This document shows positions 31,200 through 40,035 of a stretch of 58,032 bases of DNA, one piece after another; positions within the stretch are counted from its first letter, which is position 1, and each line of letters starts with the position of its first letter. Below the pieces are notes generated by a model. It did not search any database. It was not told the DNA's origin and saw only the letters and a program-made list of their open reading frames with translations. The translations under genes and the position numbers were made by a program. Source of the DNA: Actinomyces sp. (GTDB taxonomy: Bacteria > Actinomycetota > Actinomycetes > Actinomycetales > Actinomycetaceae); assembly GCF_030530635.1 (NCBI RefSeq), contig NZ_JAUMUL010000013.1, positions 1 through 58,032 on the forward strand. Direction: 5' to 3'.

Positions 31200-33848
31200 A
31201 TGAGACCAAAGCGGTTCTGGTTGCACCGGCTGGGGGTGCTGCTGGCATCCGGAGCTTTCGTCGTCGGCCTGACGGCCGCCCCGCCCGCCGCGGCAGTCGA
31301 GGTGGACGCGGCCGAACTCGATGTGGAGATCGTGCTAGATCCGGACTACGGCCCGAAGGAGGTGTACGACATCGGCGAGACGATCGGTTTTCAGCTAAAG
31401 GTCACCAACAAATCGGCACAGACGCGTTCGGTGACCGTCACCGACTCCAACCTCACCAACTACGCCGGATGCAAGTGGCGTGCGATCGATCCCGGAGTCA
31501 CCAAGACGGACTGCAAGGCCTCGGCCGCGAACCATTTCATCACGCACGTGGTCACGAAGGAGGACGTCCTGGCGGGCTCTTTCACGCCCAGTGTCGCGCT
31601 GAAGACGCAGCAGGCAGGCTACCTGGGAGACACGATCGCCACCACCGGAACGATCACCGGAGAACCAGTGGCGGTGCACGCATCGCACTTCTGGATCGAG
31701 GCGCTCAGTACCGACGTGGACACCGAGACGACCTTCCGTGCCGGGGATGAGGTTGTTTACACCGCCACGCTCGCCGGTGTCTCCCCGCACCACGCCTACT
31801 CGGTCGTCGAATCCTCATTCGACACCGTGGGTCAGTGCGCGCCCGACGGCGCAGGGGTCGTCAGTTGTGGCCCTCTGACTCACACCATGACCGACGCCGA
31901 TGCGCTGAACCAGACCTGGCAGCCCAAGGTCGCCGTCGCCGCCGTCGACGCCGCGGGCGGCGAGGTGCACCGGGAGGTCCTCGCCGCCGCCGCTTTGAAT
32001 GTCGCCGGCGATTACCCGCAGGCCGTACCGGCGCCCGCCGTCGACGCCGATCCGAGCCTTTCGGGAGACATCACCGCGCCGGTTGCGTTGGCGGAGAGCC
32101 GTAGTGGAGTCAACTACCGGATTCCGGCTGTAGCGACTGCGCCGAACGGGGATTTGCTGGTCTCCTACGACGAGCGCCCCACTGGAAATTGGATGGCCAG
32201 TGGGGGTGACTCTCCCAACCCGAACTCAATCGTCCAGCGTCGCTCCACCGACGGCGGCAAGACGTGGGGACCGCCCACCTACATCCACCGCGGCAACCCC
32301 ACCACGGATACTTCGCAGATTGAGGGCTACTCGGACCCGTCGTACGTGGTGGACCAGCAGACCGGCGCGATATTCAACTTCCACGTTAAGAGCTTCCGGG
32401 CCGGTCTTCCTAACGCCTCCTCGCGGGACAACCACCCGGACAACCGCGATGTGGTCCACGCCGAGGTCTCGGTCTCCACCGACAACGGATACACCTGGAC
32501 GCACCGGGTCATCACCGAAGTCGTGAATCCGGACAAGTCCAGCGTTTGGCGCTTCGCCGCATCCGGTCAGGGCATCCAGATTCAGAACGGCCCCCACGCC
32601 GGTCGACTAGTGCAGCAGTTCACCGAGGCTCCCTACCGCGGCGGCCCTCAGATCGCCTTCTCCGTCTACTCCGACGATCATGGCGCCACGTGGCAACGCG
32701 GTCAGGGTGTTGGCACCCACATGGATGAGAACAAGGTTGTGGAGCTGTCCGACGGCTCGCTCATGCTCAACTCCCGCGATCGGGACTCCTCGGGACGCAG
32801 GATCGTGGCACTGTCGCGTGACGGCGGCCAGACCTGGACCGGCGAGCGCATGGCTCAGGACCTGCCCGACTCGCGCAACAACGCCCAGCTCATCCGCGCA
32901 TTCCCCAATGCCACCGGTGACGACCCGCGGGCGAAAGTACTGCTGTTCACCAATGCGTCCGGATATCCGGGCACCGGCTCATGGAGTGTGCGCGACCGGG
33001 GCACGCTCTCGGTCTCCTGCGATGACGGCAACACCTGGCTGGGGGCCAACAAGCGTGTCTTCAATGCCGGCAACACCGGATACTCGACCATTGCCGTTCA
33101 GCAGGACGGCCGACTCGGCCTGGTCAGTGAGGACAATGGCAGGGGCATCTACTACCGCAGCCTGCCGCTGAGTTGGATCGGAGCTGCGTGCCCGACCGTG
33201 ACGGCAACCGGGACGCAGGTGGAGGCGGGCGTTCGTGAGGCGCAGATCGCAGTGGCCATTACCGATGCCGTCGGAACCGCTCCGAGTGGGACGCTTGCCG
33301 TAACCGGACTGCCGGAGGGCTGGAGCGCTCAGGACGTAGAACTCGAAGCCGGGGCGGAAGGCGCCATTCGTCTGGCCTTGCCGCGTGACGCGGCCGTCGG
33401 GGAGCACGCGCTGACCGTTGAGATGCGTGCCGCAGATGGCACGGTGATGGCGACGACGAATGCGGTCGTGAATGTCACTGCCGCCGTACGACCGGCCTAT
33501 GTGGAGCAGGTTGCTGCTGCGGGCTCCGGCACGGTGCTGTTCGGTGACTGGGACGGTGACGGCCGGGCCACCTATGGCGTGCGCGTAGGTACGCGCGTAG
33601 TCCTTTACGCCGAGAACGCCAATGACGCGAAACCGTTGACCGTGCTGGTGCTCGGACGCGCCGCCGACCGGGTGTACGTGGGCGACTGGGACGGAGACGG
33701 CCGTGACAGCCTCGCGCTGGTGCGAGGAACCACCGCTCTGCTGCAAACGCACCCGCTCAGTGCCGCCACGCAATCGATCAAGGTGCCCAAGGGCGACTTG
33801 GAAGTGACGCGCCAGGAGGGCAAGGACGTGCTCGTCCCCAAAGCCTGA
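31200..33848 (+). CDS. nanH: Secreted exo-alpha-sialidase (GH33)
   Basis: It releases terminal sialic acids from host glycoconjugates outside the cell. It has 882 residues, with a Sec signal peptide likely cleaved near residue 32 (AAPPAAA|VE). An Ig-like N-terminal region (about 40-275) precedes the six-bladed propeller with the YRIP motif at residues 306-309 and five Asp boxes near 349, 426, 491, 539 and 606. An Ig-like domain follows (about 665-760), then two GDWDGDG repeats (Asp783 and Asp829, 46 residues apart) resembling FG-GAP/VCBS-type Ca-binding units. There is no LPXTG anchor, unlike the Actinomyces viscosus enzyme as I recall it. The ribosome binding site is GAGAGGAA. It has its own promoter and operator-like repeat and may be co-transcribed with the next two genes. 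Confidence 0.95.
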   Translation: MRPKRFWLHRLGVLLASGAFVVGLTAAPPAAAVEVDAAELDVEIVLDPDYGPKEVYDIGETIGFQLKVTNKSAQTRSVTVTDSNLTNYAGCKWRAIDPGVTKTDCKASAANHFITHVVTKEDVLAGSFTPSVALKTQQAGYLGDTIATTGTITGEPVAVHASHFWIEALSTDVDTETTFRAGDEVVYTATLAGVSPHHAYSVVESSFDTVGQCAPDGAGVVSCGPLTHTMTDADALNQTWQPKVAVAAVDAAGGEVHREVLAAAALNVAGDYPQAVPAPAVDADPSLSGDITAPVALAESRSGVNYRIPAVATAPNGDLLVSYDERPTGNWMASGGDSPNPNSIVQRRSTDGGKTWGPPTYIHRGNPTTDTSQIEGYSDPSYVVDQQTGAIFNFHVKSFRAGLPNASSRDNHPDNRDVVHAEVSVSTDNGYTWTHRVITEVVNPDKSSVWRFAASGQGIQIQNGPHAGRLVQQFTEAPYRGGPQIAFSVYSDDHGATWQRGQGVGTHMDENKVVELSDGSLMLNSRDRDSSGRRIVALSRDGGQTWTGERMAQDLPDSRNNAQLIRAFPNATGDDPRAKVLLFTNASGYPGTGSWSVRDRGTLSVSCDDGNTWLGANKRVFNAGNTGYSTIAVQQDGRLGLVSEDNGRGIYYRSLPLSWIGAACPTVTATGTQVEAGVREAQIAVAITDAVGTAPSGTLAVTGLPEGWSAQDVELEAGAEGAIRLALPRDAAVGEHALTVEMRAADGTVMATTNAVVNVTAAVRPAYVEQVAAAGSGTVLFGDWDGDGRATYGVRVGTRVVLYAENANDAKPLTVLVLGRAADRVYVGDWDGDGRDSLALVRGTTALLQTHPLSAATQSIKVPKGDLEVTRQEGKDVLVPKA

Positions 33849-33909
33849 ACGCAGGTCTCATCCGAATCCGATTTCACCAGCATCAACTCAATTGACAAGG
33901 AGAACATTC

Positions 33910-34527
33910 ATGTCCCGTTCAACCCGCGCCTTAGTGGCCATTGGCGTCGCCGCCGCGCTCGTAGCCGGATCCGGTGCCACGTTCGCCCGTTGGTATGACG
34001 AACGTGCGATCGATCCGGGCCAGATCACCACGGGGAGCCTGTCGCTCAGCGCCGTCGAGGGGTCGGACTCGTGGCTGATCAATCGGGCCAATGAGGACTC
34101 CGACGCCGAGCCCTCCGTACCCTTCAATCCCGCCGTCGACCGGGTGGTGCCCGGGGACGTGGTCAGCTACACCACGAAGGTCAAGGTGAACCTGGTGGGC
34201 AAGAACCTGCAGGCCTCCTTCGCCGTCCTGCCCCCGGATGCCAAGGGACTGGGCGATGACATCGTCGCCCAGGTGGACAGTGCCGAATGCGAGGGCGCCA
34301 ATATGAGTCTGCTCACCGAGGCCGACAACGGCAAGACCTGCACCGTGAGGACCACCATCACCTATCCGATCGGCGCGGATGACACCACCTCGGCGCTGCC
34401 GGAGAAGAACCTCGGCAACTCCGAAGGAATTCACGGTGATGGCTGGCAGGCCGCGCCCCAGGCGCAGGAGCGGACCATCAGTCTCGACGGATACAAGCTT
34501 GTCCTTGAGCAGAACGCGCGTCCCTGA
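33910..34527 (+). CDS. Alternate-signal-peptide (SipW-dependent) exported protein
   Basis: The protein has 205 residues from an ATG with AAGGAG upstream. The first 33 residues form a signal peptide of the alternate, SipW-processed type: basic start, Ala/Val/Gly-rich core ending GSGATFARW, then a Gly-Ser-Leu-Leu-like GSLSLS strand, as in TasA/CalY-type proteins. The rest is a beta-rich secreted domain with two Cys. It is followed by a SipW-like peptidase overlapping its 3' end, which supports a dedicated substrate-peptidase pair. Whether it forms fibres like TasA is unknown. Confidence 0.8.
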   Translation: MSRSTRALVAIGVAAALVAGSGATFARWYDERAIDPGQITTGSLSLSAVEGSDSWLINRANEDSDAEPSVPFNPAVDRVVPGDVVSYTTKVKVNLVGKNLQASFAVLPPDAKGLGDDIVAQVDSAECEGANMSLLTEADNGKTCTVRTTITYPIGADDTTSALPEKNLGNSEGIHGDGWQAAPQAQERTISLDGYKLVLEQNARP

Positions 34528-35149
34528 ACACGTCCGCCCCCGCCCGCTTGTGGTGCGCCCTTTGGCGGCTGTGGCGGTGAGCGTCGTTGAGGCGCTCGCC
34601 GCCACGGTGGTGCTCGCGGCGGTGATGCTCCTGTACCTGGTTCCAGCCGCGACCGGCTGGGCGCCGCTGACGGTGTTGACCTCGTCGATGTCGCCCGGCA
34701 TGCCGCCGGGCAGTCTGGTCGTCGTCGAACCGGTCAGTCAGAAACGGGCGGCGCGTCTGGCCATAGGCGATGTGGCCACCTACCTGCCTAGTGCGGGCAG
34801 TGATGCGCTTATCACTCATCGCATCGTCGGAATGTCCGCAGGCATCGATGGGGCCGTCACATACGTCTTCCAGGGCGACGCCAATCCGCAGGCGGATCCA
34901 GACCCGGTCCGTCCCGAACAGATCCGTGGGCTGAGGCGCTACCACGTGCCCGCTGCGGGGCGCGTGCTCACACTCCTGCAGCCGGGTGAGAAGCAAGTCG
35001 GCAGGACTGTGCTGGTAGGGGGACTGGTGGTGTACGCCCTGTATCAGGTCCGAGCCGCCGTCAGCGAGCGCCGTGGACCCCGTGCGGACCGGCGCCGGCG
35101 ACACGCGCAGACCGAGCTGCCCAGTGTGTCGGGAAACACCGATGGATAG
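34439..35149 (+). CDS. SipW-like signal peptidase I (S26B)
   Basis: This membrane serine peptidase is of the ER/SipW type, with a Ser-His pair instead of Ser-Lys. From ATG 34439 it has 236 residues, with Ser83 in SSMSPGMPPGS and His127 in ITHRIVG. A QGDANPQADPDPV segment follows, as in SipW. There is one N-terminal and one C-terminal transmembrane helix. ATG 34439 has GAAGGA 10 bases upstream but overlaps the preceding gene by 89 bases; TTG 34505 and GTG 34550 are alternatives with poorer ribosome binding sites. It probably processes the upstream alternate-signal-peptide protein. Confidence 0.88.
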   Translation: MAGRPRPRRRSGPSVSTDTSLSLSRTRVPEHVRPRPLVVRPLAAVAVSVVEALAATVVLAAVMLLYLVPAATGWAPLTVLTSSMSPGMPPGSLVVVEPVSQKRAARLAIGDVATYLPSAGSDALITHRIVGMSAGIDGAVTYVFQGDANPQADPDPVRPEQIRGLRRYHVPAAGRVLTLLQPGEKQVGRTVLVGGLVVYALYQVRAAVSERRGPRADRRRRHAQTELPSVSGNTDG

Positions 35150-35339
35150 TGCCCCTCCGCGGTGGTCAGCCGTGGAGGGTTTGCCGTATTGTTGGGCTCC
35201 GGCGCGCCTAAGACGTGGCGCCCTGCAGCATGCCCGCCGGATTGTCGGTCGTGGCGCGGCGGGGTGGCCGGCCCGGTGCGCCGACCGGCGGCGTCGTCGC
35301 CGGGAGGAGTTTCCAGCGAGAAAGCACCGACGGAGGAAC

Positions 35340-35561
35340 ATGGCTAAGAAGGACGGCGTCATCGAGGTCGAGGGATCGGTCGTCGAGGCCCTTCCGAACG
35401 CGATGTTCCGGGTTGAGCTTAGCAACGGGCACCTCGTGCTCGCGCACATCTCCGGCAAGATGCGACAGCACTACATCCGCATCCTGCCGGAGGACCGCGT
35501 GGTTGTTGAACTCAGCCCCTACGACCTTTCCCGGGGCCGCATCGTCTACCGGTACAAGTGA
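35340..35561 (+). CDS. infA: Translation initiation factor IF-1
   Basis: IF-1 binds the 30S A site during initiation. It has 73 residues with an OB fold, MAKKDGVIEVEG start and YDLSRGRIVYRYK end. An upstream in-frame extension from 35073 was rejected. The ribosome binding site is GGAGGAA. It should have a promoter in 35150-35339; TATTGT at 35187-35192 is a weak -10 candidate. Confidence 0.98.
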   Translation: MAKKDGVIEVEGSVVEALPNAMFRVELSNGHLVLAHISGKMRQHYIRILPEDRVVVELSPYDLSRGRIVYRYK

Positions 35562-35594
35562 CAGTCCTCCCCACCGGGAGGACGGAGGAACATC

Positions 35595-35708
35595 ATGAAG
35601 GTCAAGCCGAGCGTTAAGAAGATCTGTGACAACTGCAAGGTGATTCGTCGTCACGGCCGTGTCATGGTCATCTGCGACAACCCGCGGCATAAGCAGCGTC
35701 AGGGCTGA
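35595..35708 (+). CDS. rpmJ: 50S ribosomal protein L36
   Basis: L36 has 37 residues and is the smallest gene in the window. The zinc-binding C-x2-C (CDNC) plus C and H in VICDNPRHK are intact, so it is the zinc (C+) form. The ribosome binding site is GGAGGAA. Confidence 0.98.
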   Translation: MKVKPSVKKICDNCKVIRRHGRVMVICDNPRHKQRQG

Positions 35709-35867
35709 CACCCGCATGTCGTCGGTGCACCACCGGCGGCAGATAATTCAGCACCCGTCCCAGTGGCGCCCCGCGCCACCACCCCCGGTTCCTGGAGGCC
35801 GGAGCCACCGGCAGACGGTGGAGAGGACGGGTGACGACCTCCGGGAACACATCAGGAGAACCACACA

Positions 35868-36242
35868 GTGGCACGCATTTCCGGCGTCGACCTGCCTCGT
35901 GAGAAGCGAGTCGAGGTTGCGCTCACCTACATCTACGGAATCGGGCGCACGCGCGCCGTCAAGACGCTCGAAGCCACCGGGGTCAGCCCGGACACCCGCG
36001 TGAAGGATCTCACCGAGGACGAGCTGGTCGCGCTGCGCAATCACATCGACTCCAGCTACCAGGTTGAGGGCGACCTCCGTCGTGAGGTCCAGGCGGACAT
36101 CCGCCGCAAGATCGAGATCGGCTGCTACCAGGGCCTGCGCCACCGCCGGCACCTGCCGGTCCGCGGCCAGCGCACCAAGACCAACGCCCGCACCCGCAAG
36201 GGTCCCAAGCGCACCGTGGCCGGCAAGAAGAAGGCCAAGTAA
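35868..36242 (+). CDS. rpsM: 30S ribosomal protein S13
   Basis: S13 contacts P-site tRNA and the 50S subunit. It has 124 residues from a GTG with AGGAGAA upstream. It contains the conserved GVDLPREKRVEVALTYIYGIG and the RGQRTKTNARTRKG tail. A 159-base gap separates it from rpmJ. Confidence 0.98.
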   Translation: MARISGVDLPREKRVEVALTYIYGIGRTRAVKTLEATGVSPDTRVKDLTEDELVALRNHIDSSYQVEGDLRREVQADIRRKIEIGCYQGLRHRRHLPVRGQRTKTNARTRKGPKRTVAGKKKAK

Positions 36243-36299
36243 CCAGCCCCCGTCCGGGCGCCGCAGGCCCGGAATCAGACCTCACGCGAAGAAGGAAGC

Positions 36300-36701
36300 A
36301 TGCCCCCCAAGTCTCGTACGGCCGCGCGCAAGCCGCGCCGCAAGGACCGCAAGAACGTTACGCACGGTCACGCCTACATCAAGTCCACCTTCAACAACAC
36401 GATTGTGTCCCTGACGGACCCCGCAGGCTCCGTCATCGCCTGGGCCTCCTCCGGTCAGGTCGGCTTCAAGGGCTCCCGCAAGTCGACCCCTTACGCCGCC
36501 CAACTTGCTGCCGAGGCCGCCGCCCGTCGCGCCCAGGACCATGGCATGAAGAAGGTCGACGTATTCGTAAAGGGCCCGGGCTCCGGCCGTGAGACCGCGA
36601 TCCGTTCGCTCCAGGCCGCCGGCCTCGAAGTCGGTTCGATCACGGATGTCACCCCCCAGGCGCACAATGGCTGCCGGCCCCCGAAGCGGCGCCGGGTCTG
36701 A
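36300..36701 (+). CDS. rpsK: 30S ribosomal protein S11
   Basis: S11 lies on the 30S platform by the mRNA exit. It has 133 residues with a basic N-terminal tail and conserved TFNNTIVSLTDPAG and THNGCRPPKRRRV-like end (here AHNGCRPPKRRRV). Confidence 0.98.
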   Translation: MPPKSRTAARKPRRKDRKNVTHGHAYIKSTFNNTIVSLTDPAGSVIAWASSGQVGFKGSRKSTPYAAQLAAEAAARRAQDHGMKKVDVFVKGPGSGRETAIRSLQAAGLEVGSITDVTPQAHNGCRPPKRRRV

Positions 36702-36871
36702 CGCCGTCACCCAACCACCGCAGTCGGCGTCCACTCCGCACCGGCGGTAAGCGACGTCGACCATCGGCTCCGCCCAGACAACAGGACGGGCCGGCCGTCG
36801 ACTGATGTCGATGGCCAACACCATGAGGAACGGCGTCATATAGCGGGCGCCGCGACGAAAGGAAACCCCCA

Positions 36872-37873
36872 GTGCTCATTGCACAGCGACCCACACTCTC
36901 AGAGGAGGTCATTGAGGAGGACCGCCGCTCACGGTTCGTCCTCGAGCCCCTCGAGCCCGGTTTCGGCTACACGCTAGGCAACTCGCTGCGTCGTACACTG
37001 CTGTCATCCATCCCGGGTGCGGCGGTGACTTCCGTGCGCATTGAGGGCGTGCCCCACGAGTTCCGCACCATCGCCGGGGTCAAGGAGGATGTCGCCCAGA
37101 TCATCCTGAACATCAAGGAGATCGTCCTGTCGTCGGAGAACGACGAGCCGGTGGTCATGTACCTGCGCAAATCCGGTCCGGGCGTCGTCGTCGCCGGCGA
37201 CATCACCCCGCCGGCGGGCGTGGAGATCCACAACCCGGAGCTGGTGATCGCCACCCTGAATGAGAAGGGCAAACTGGAGATCGAGCTGACGGTCGAGCGC
37301 GGTCGCGGCTACGTGTCCGCCAACCAGAACAAGGACCCGAACGCCGAGATCTCCCGCATCCCGGTGGACTCGATCTACTCCCCGGTCAAGAAGGTCTCCT
37401 ACGCGGTGGAGGCCACCCGTGTGGAGCAGCGCACGGACTTCGACCGCCTGGTGGTGGACGTGGAGACCAAGGCCTCCATGACTCCCCGTGACGCGCTGGC
37501 CTCCGCCGGCAAGACGCTGGTCGAGCTCTTCGGGCTGGCTCGAGAGCTCAATGTTGAGGCCGAGGGCATTGAGGTCGGCCCCTCGCCGATGGACCAGGCC
37601 CTCCAGCAGGATCTGGCCATGATGATCGACGAGCTGGACCTGCAGGCCCGCTCCTCCAACGCCCTCAAGCGCGAGGGCATTCACACCGTCGGTGAGCTCG
37701 TCGCGCGCAGCGAGGCAGACCTCCTCGACATCCGCAACTTCGGTGCCAAGTCGATCTCCGAGATCAAGGACAAGCTGGCGGAACTCGGGCTGTCCCTCAA
37801 GGGTTCCCCGGTCGACTTCGCCTCGGAGGGCGACTACACCAACCCCACCTTCAGCGACGAGCAGCAGGCCTGA
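36872..37873 (+). CDS. rpoA: DNA-directed RNA polymerase subunit alpha
   Basis: Alpha scaffolds RNA polymerase assembly and binds UP elements and activators. It has 333 residues from a GTG with GAAAGGAAA upstream. The N-terminal dimerisation domain contains GYTLGNSLRRTLLSS. The C-terminal domain (about 250-315) contains the ELDLQARSSNALKREGI helix-hairpin-helix region. No rpsD lies between rpsK and rpoA, as in many actinobacteria of this type. Confidence 0.99.
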   Translation: MLIAQRPTLSEEVIEEDRRSRFVLEPLEPGFGYTLGNSLRRTLLSSIPGAAVTSVRIEGVPHEFRTIAGVKEDVAQIILNIKEIVLSSENDEPVVMYLRKSGPGVVVAGDITPPAGVEIHNPELVIATLNEKGKLEIELTVERGRGYVSANQNKDPNAEISRIPVDSIYSPVKKVSYAVEATRVEQRTDFDRLVVDVETKASMTPRDALASAGKTLVELFGLARELNVEAEGIEVGPSPMDQALQQDLAMMIDELDLQARSSNALKREGIHTVGELVARSEADLLDIRNFGAKSISEIKDKLAELGLSLKGSPVDFASEGDYTNPTFSDEQQA

Positions 37874-37903
37874 CGCCGGCTCGCCATTCCACTAGGAGAC
37901 AAC

Positions 37904-38506
37904 ATGCCTCGCCCCACTAAGGGTCCCCGGCTGGGTGGATCGCCCCAGCACCAGCGTCACATGCTGGCCAACCTGGCCACCCAGCTCATCGTCCACGAGT
38001 CGATCACGACCACCGAGGCCCGCGCCCGGCGTCTGCGCCCCTATGTTGAGAAGCTCATCACCAAGGGCAAGCGTGGCGACCTCCACGCGCGCCGCACCGT
38101 GATGAAGAAGATCACGGACAAGTACGCCGTCTACCGCCTCTTTGACGAGATCGCCCCGCAGATGGCCGACCGCGACGGTGGCTACACCCGCATCATCAAG
38201 ACCGCGCCGCGCCGGGGCGACAACGCCCCCATGGCCGTGATCTCGCTGGTGCTGGAGCCGGTCGCCAAGAAGGAGGTCGTCGACGACGCGGTCCGCACCG
38301 CCAAGCGCGCGGCCGAGAAGGCGGTGGCAGAGGTCGAGGAGGCGGCTGCCGAGGCTGAGGAGGCCTCCGCCGCCGAGCCCGACGACGAGGCTGCCCAGGC
38401 CGGCGAGGAGACGGACACGACGACCGAGGAGACCGCCGCCGAGGCCGGAGAGGCCGCGGACTCGGAGGTCGCCGACGGCGCCGAGGCGCAGAAGGTCCAG
38501 GAGTGA
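37904..38506 (+). CDS. rplQ: 50S ribosomal protein L17
   Basis: L17 is a tunnel-exit 50S protein. It has 200 residues: the core (about 1-120, with GGSPQHQRHMLANLATQLI) plus an 80-residue Ala/Glu-rich acidic tail typical of actinobacteria. Last gene of the alpha operon. Confidence 0.98.
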   Translation: MPRPTKGPRLGGSPQHQRHMLANLATQLIVHESITTTEARARRLRPYVEKLITKGKRGDLHARRTVMKKITDKYAVYRLFDEIAPQMADRDGGYTRIIKTAPRRGDNAPMAVISLVLEPVAKKEVVDDAVRTAKRAAEKAVAEVEEAAAEAEEASAAEPDDEAAQAGEETDTTTEETAAEAGEAADSEVADGAEAQKVQE

Positions 38507-38553
38507 ACCCGGCCCACTAGGGCTGTGCGCAACAGTGCGTCAACAATCCATAG

Positions 38554-38595
38554 GGGGAGGGGTCGGGCCGCCGCGAGGTGGCCCGACCCCTCCCC
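38554..38595. terminator. Bidirectional terminator between rplQ and the ROK kinase
   Basis: A perfect 16-bp inverted repeat (38554-38569 with 38580-38595) has a 10-base loop. The flanking genes converge on it. Confidence 0.8.
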
Positions 38596-38600
38596 GCATC

Positions 38601-39359
38601 TCAGCTTCGGGTCATCTCCCAGCAGCGGGCGCCGCCGGTCATGCCCGCCTCATTGGGGACGACGACGACGTCGTCCCCGATCCTGTTCAGCTGGAAGGCG
38701 GTGATGCGGCGGGAGTTGCCGCCGCCCAGGTAGAGCCGGTCCCACATGTACATGGGACGCAGCGCCTCGACCACGCGCCGCACCCGCCGCGACCAGTGGG
38801 CGTCCCCCAGGCGCAGCCGCTCATGCTCTCCGATGTAGTCGTCGTAGGTCAGCCCCCAGCGCACCGGCCCCTGGGAGACCTCCACGTGGGGGGCGAGCAC
38901 CCCGTTGTCGAAGACGGCGTTTCCCAGGCCCGTCCCCAGGGTCACGATCATCTCCAGGCCGTGGCCGGTGACAACGCCGGCGCCGGCGACCTCGGCGTCG
39001 TTGAGCACCAGCACGGGGCGGCCAAGCACCGATTGCAGGTTGCCGCCCATGTCGAAGCGCGCCCAGGCCTCAACCAGTTCGGGCAGCACACGGGAGCGGG
39101 GTCCGTCCCTGGTGATGTAGTGGGGTGTGGCGATCACGACCCCGTGGCGGATCATGCCGGGCATGCCCACGGTCACCCGGTCGGCGGGCGGCAGCTGGTC
39201 GGCCAAGTCCTTGATGGTGTCTACCAGCAGCTCGGGCGGCAGCGGGTAGGGGGTGGGGGTGCGCAGGGCGCGGGAGATGATGGCGCCGTCGGCGTCGAGC
39301 ACGGAGGCCTTGATGCCGCCGCCGCCGCAGTCGACGCTGAGTGTGGTCGTAGTGGTCAC
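38601..39359 (-). CDS. ROK-family kinase, polyphosphate-glucokinase-like
   Basis: This is a 252-residue cytosolic sugar kinase-fold protein from a GTG start. Phosphate-binding motifs VDCGGGGIKASVLD (residues 9-22) and TLGTGLGNAVF are visible, with an NDAEVAGAG catalytic-Asp segment between them. The order and length match PpgK, which phosphorylates glucose using polyphosphate or ATP. It lacks the CxCGxxGCxE zinc motif of ROK repressors, consistent with PpgK. The substrate is not proven. Confidence 0.85.
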   Translation of the reverse strand: MTTTTTLSVDCGGGGIKASVLDADGAIISRALRTPTPYPLPPELLVDTIKDLADQLPPADRVTVGMPGMIRHGVVIATPHYITRDGPRSRVLPELVEAWARFDMGGNLQSVLGRPVLVLNDAEVAGAGVVTGHGLEMIVTLGTGLGNAVFDNGVLAPHVEVSQGPVRWGLTYDDYIGEHERLRLGDAHWSRRVRRVVEALRPMYMWDRLYLGGGNSRRITAFQLNRIGDDVVVVPNEAGMTGGARCWEMTRS

Positions 39360-40035
39360 GCCTAGACGCTACCGTCTTGCGGCGTACCGGAGTGTCACAT
39401 GATCCAGAACAGGCCGTTGGTAGCCTGTGAAATGCTAGCGAGCGGGCCGAATGCGCACTGCGCGGGCTCGGAGCCGTATTGGCCGCCACCGCCAACGACC
39501 TGCGTGCCGAGCGCCGCGTTTACGTTCGCCCATGAGCCGACGCGCTGCGAGCGAGGCGATGTCTCCGGCAGCGGGCTTAGGGATGACGCTCGAGGACGAT
39601 GGCTCTACGCTGCACGGGGTCGGCTATCTGTACGGGAACTCGAAGGGCGAGACCGCGTCCGCCGGCAGTCGCATGCCTGCGGAACATCAGTATTCCGTTC
39701 CTGGGCATACGCTATCTGGCGGCCGACACGCGTGCGGACCTGGCGTCCGGGCGCCACTGCGGCCGAGTTGCGCGGGTAGCGTCCTTGGAGGCGGGCGCGT
39801 GCCGGGGAGTGGGTTTGTGCTCTTGTAGGCGACGGGCTGCGCCCCTGTTTGCTGTCGCACGACGATGGGCCACGTTGCACGACCTCCGGGTGTTTTGCAC
39901 GACCCCGGGGTGGTCGTGGAACGCACCCCAAGGTCGTGCAATGGCACCAAGGTCGTGCAAGTGAGACACGTTCCGACGTCTAGCACCGAGGCAGCCGGAC
40001 GCAGGGGACTGCCGGGCTGTGGTCTCATGGTTGCC
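39360..40035 (+). other. Gap between ROK kinase and truA, no recognised gene
   Basis: The region holds overlapping open frames on both strands (for example 39451-39828), none with recognisable protein features or a good ribosome binding site. The stretch 39840-39970 is a small repeat array (separate entry). This may be the graveyard of a lost gene. Confidence 0.5.
39875..39960. repeat. TTGCACGACC repeat array
   Basis: Two direct copies of TTGCACGACC (39875-39884 and 39895-39904) are followed by two inverted copies GGTCGTGCAA (39932-39941 and 39951-39960). A degenerate inverted copy is at 39912-39921. The spacings are 20, 28 and 19 bases. It forms a dyad-symmetric cluster upstream of truA. 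Confidence 0.8.

Noticed and set aside
38535..39365. 276-residue plus-strand open frame
   Set aside because: It is antisense to the ROK kinase gene, whose motifs are clear.
39875..39960. CRISPR array
   Set aside because: The units are only 10 bases, occur in both orientations and have no uniform spacers or cas genes.
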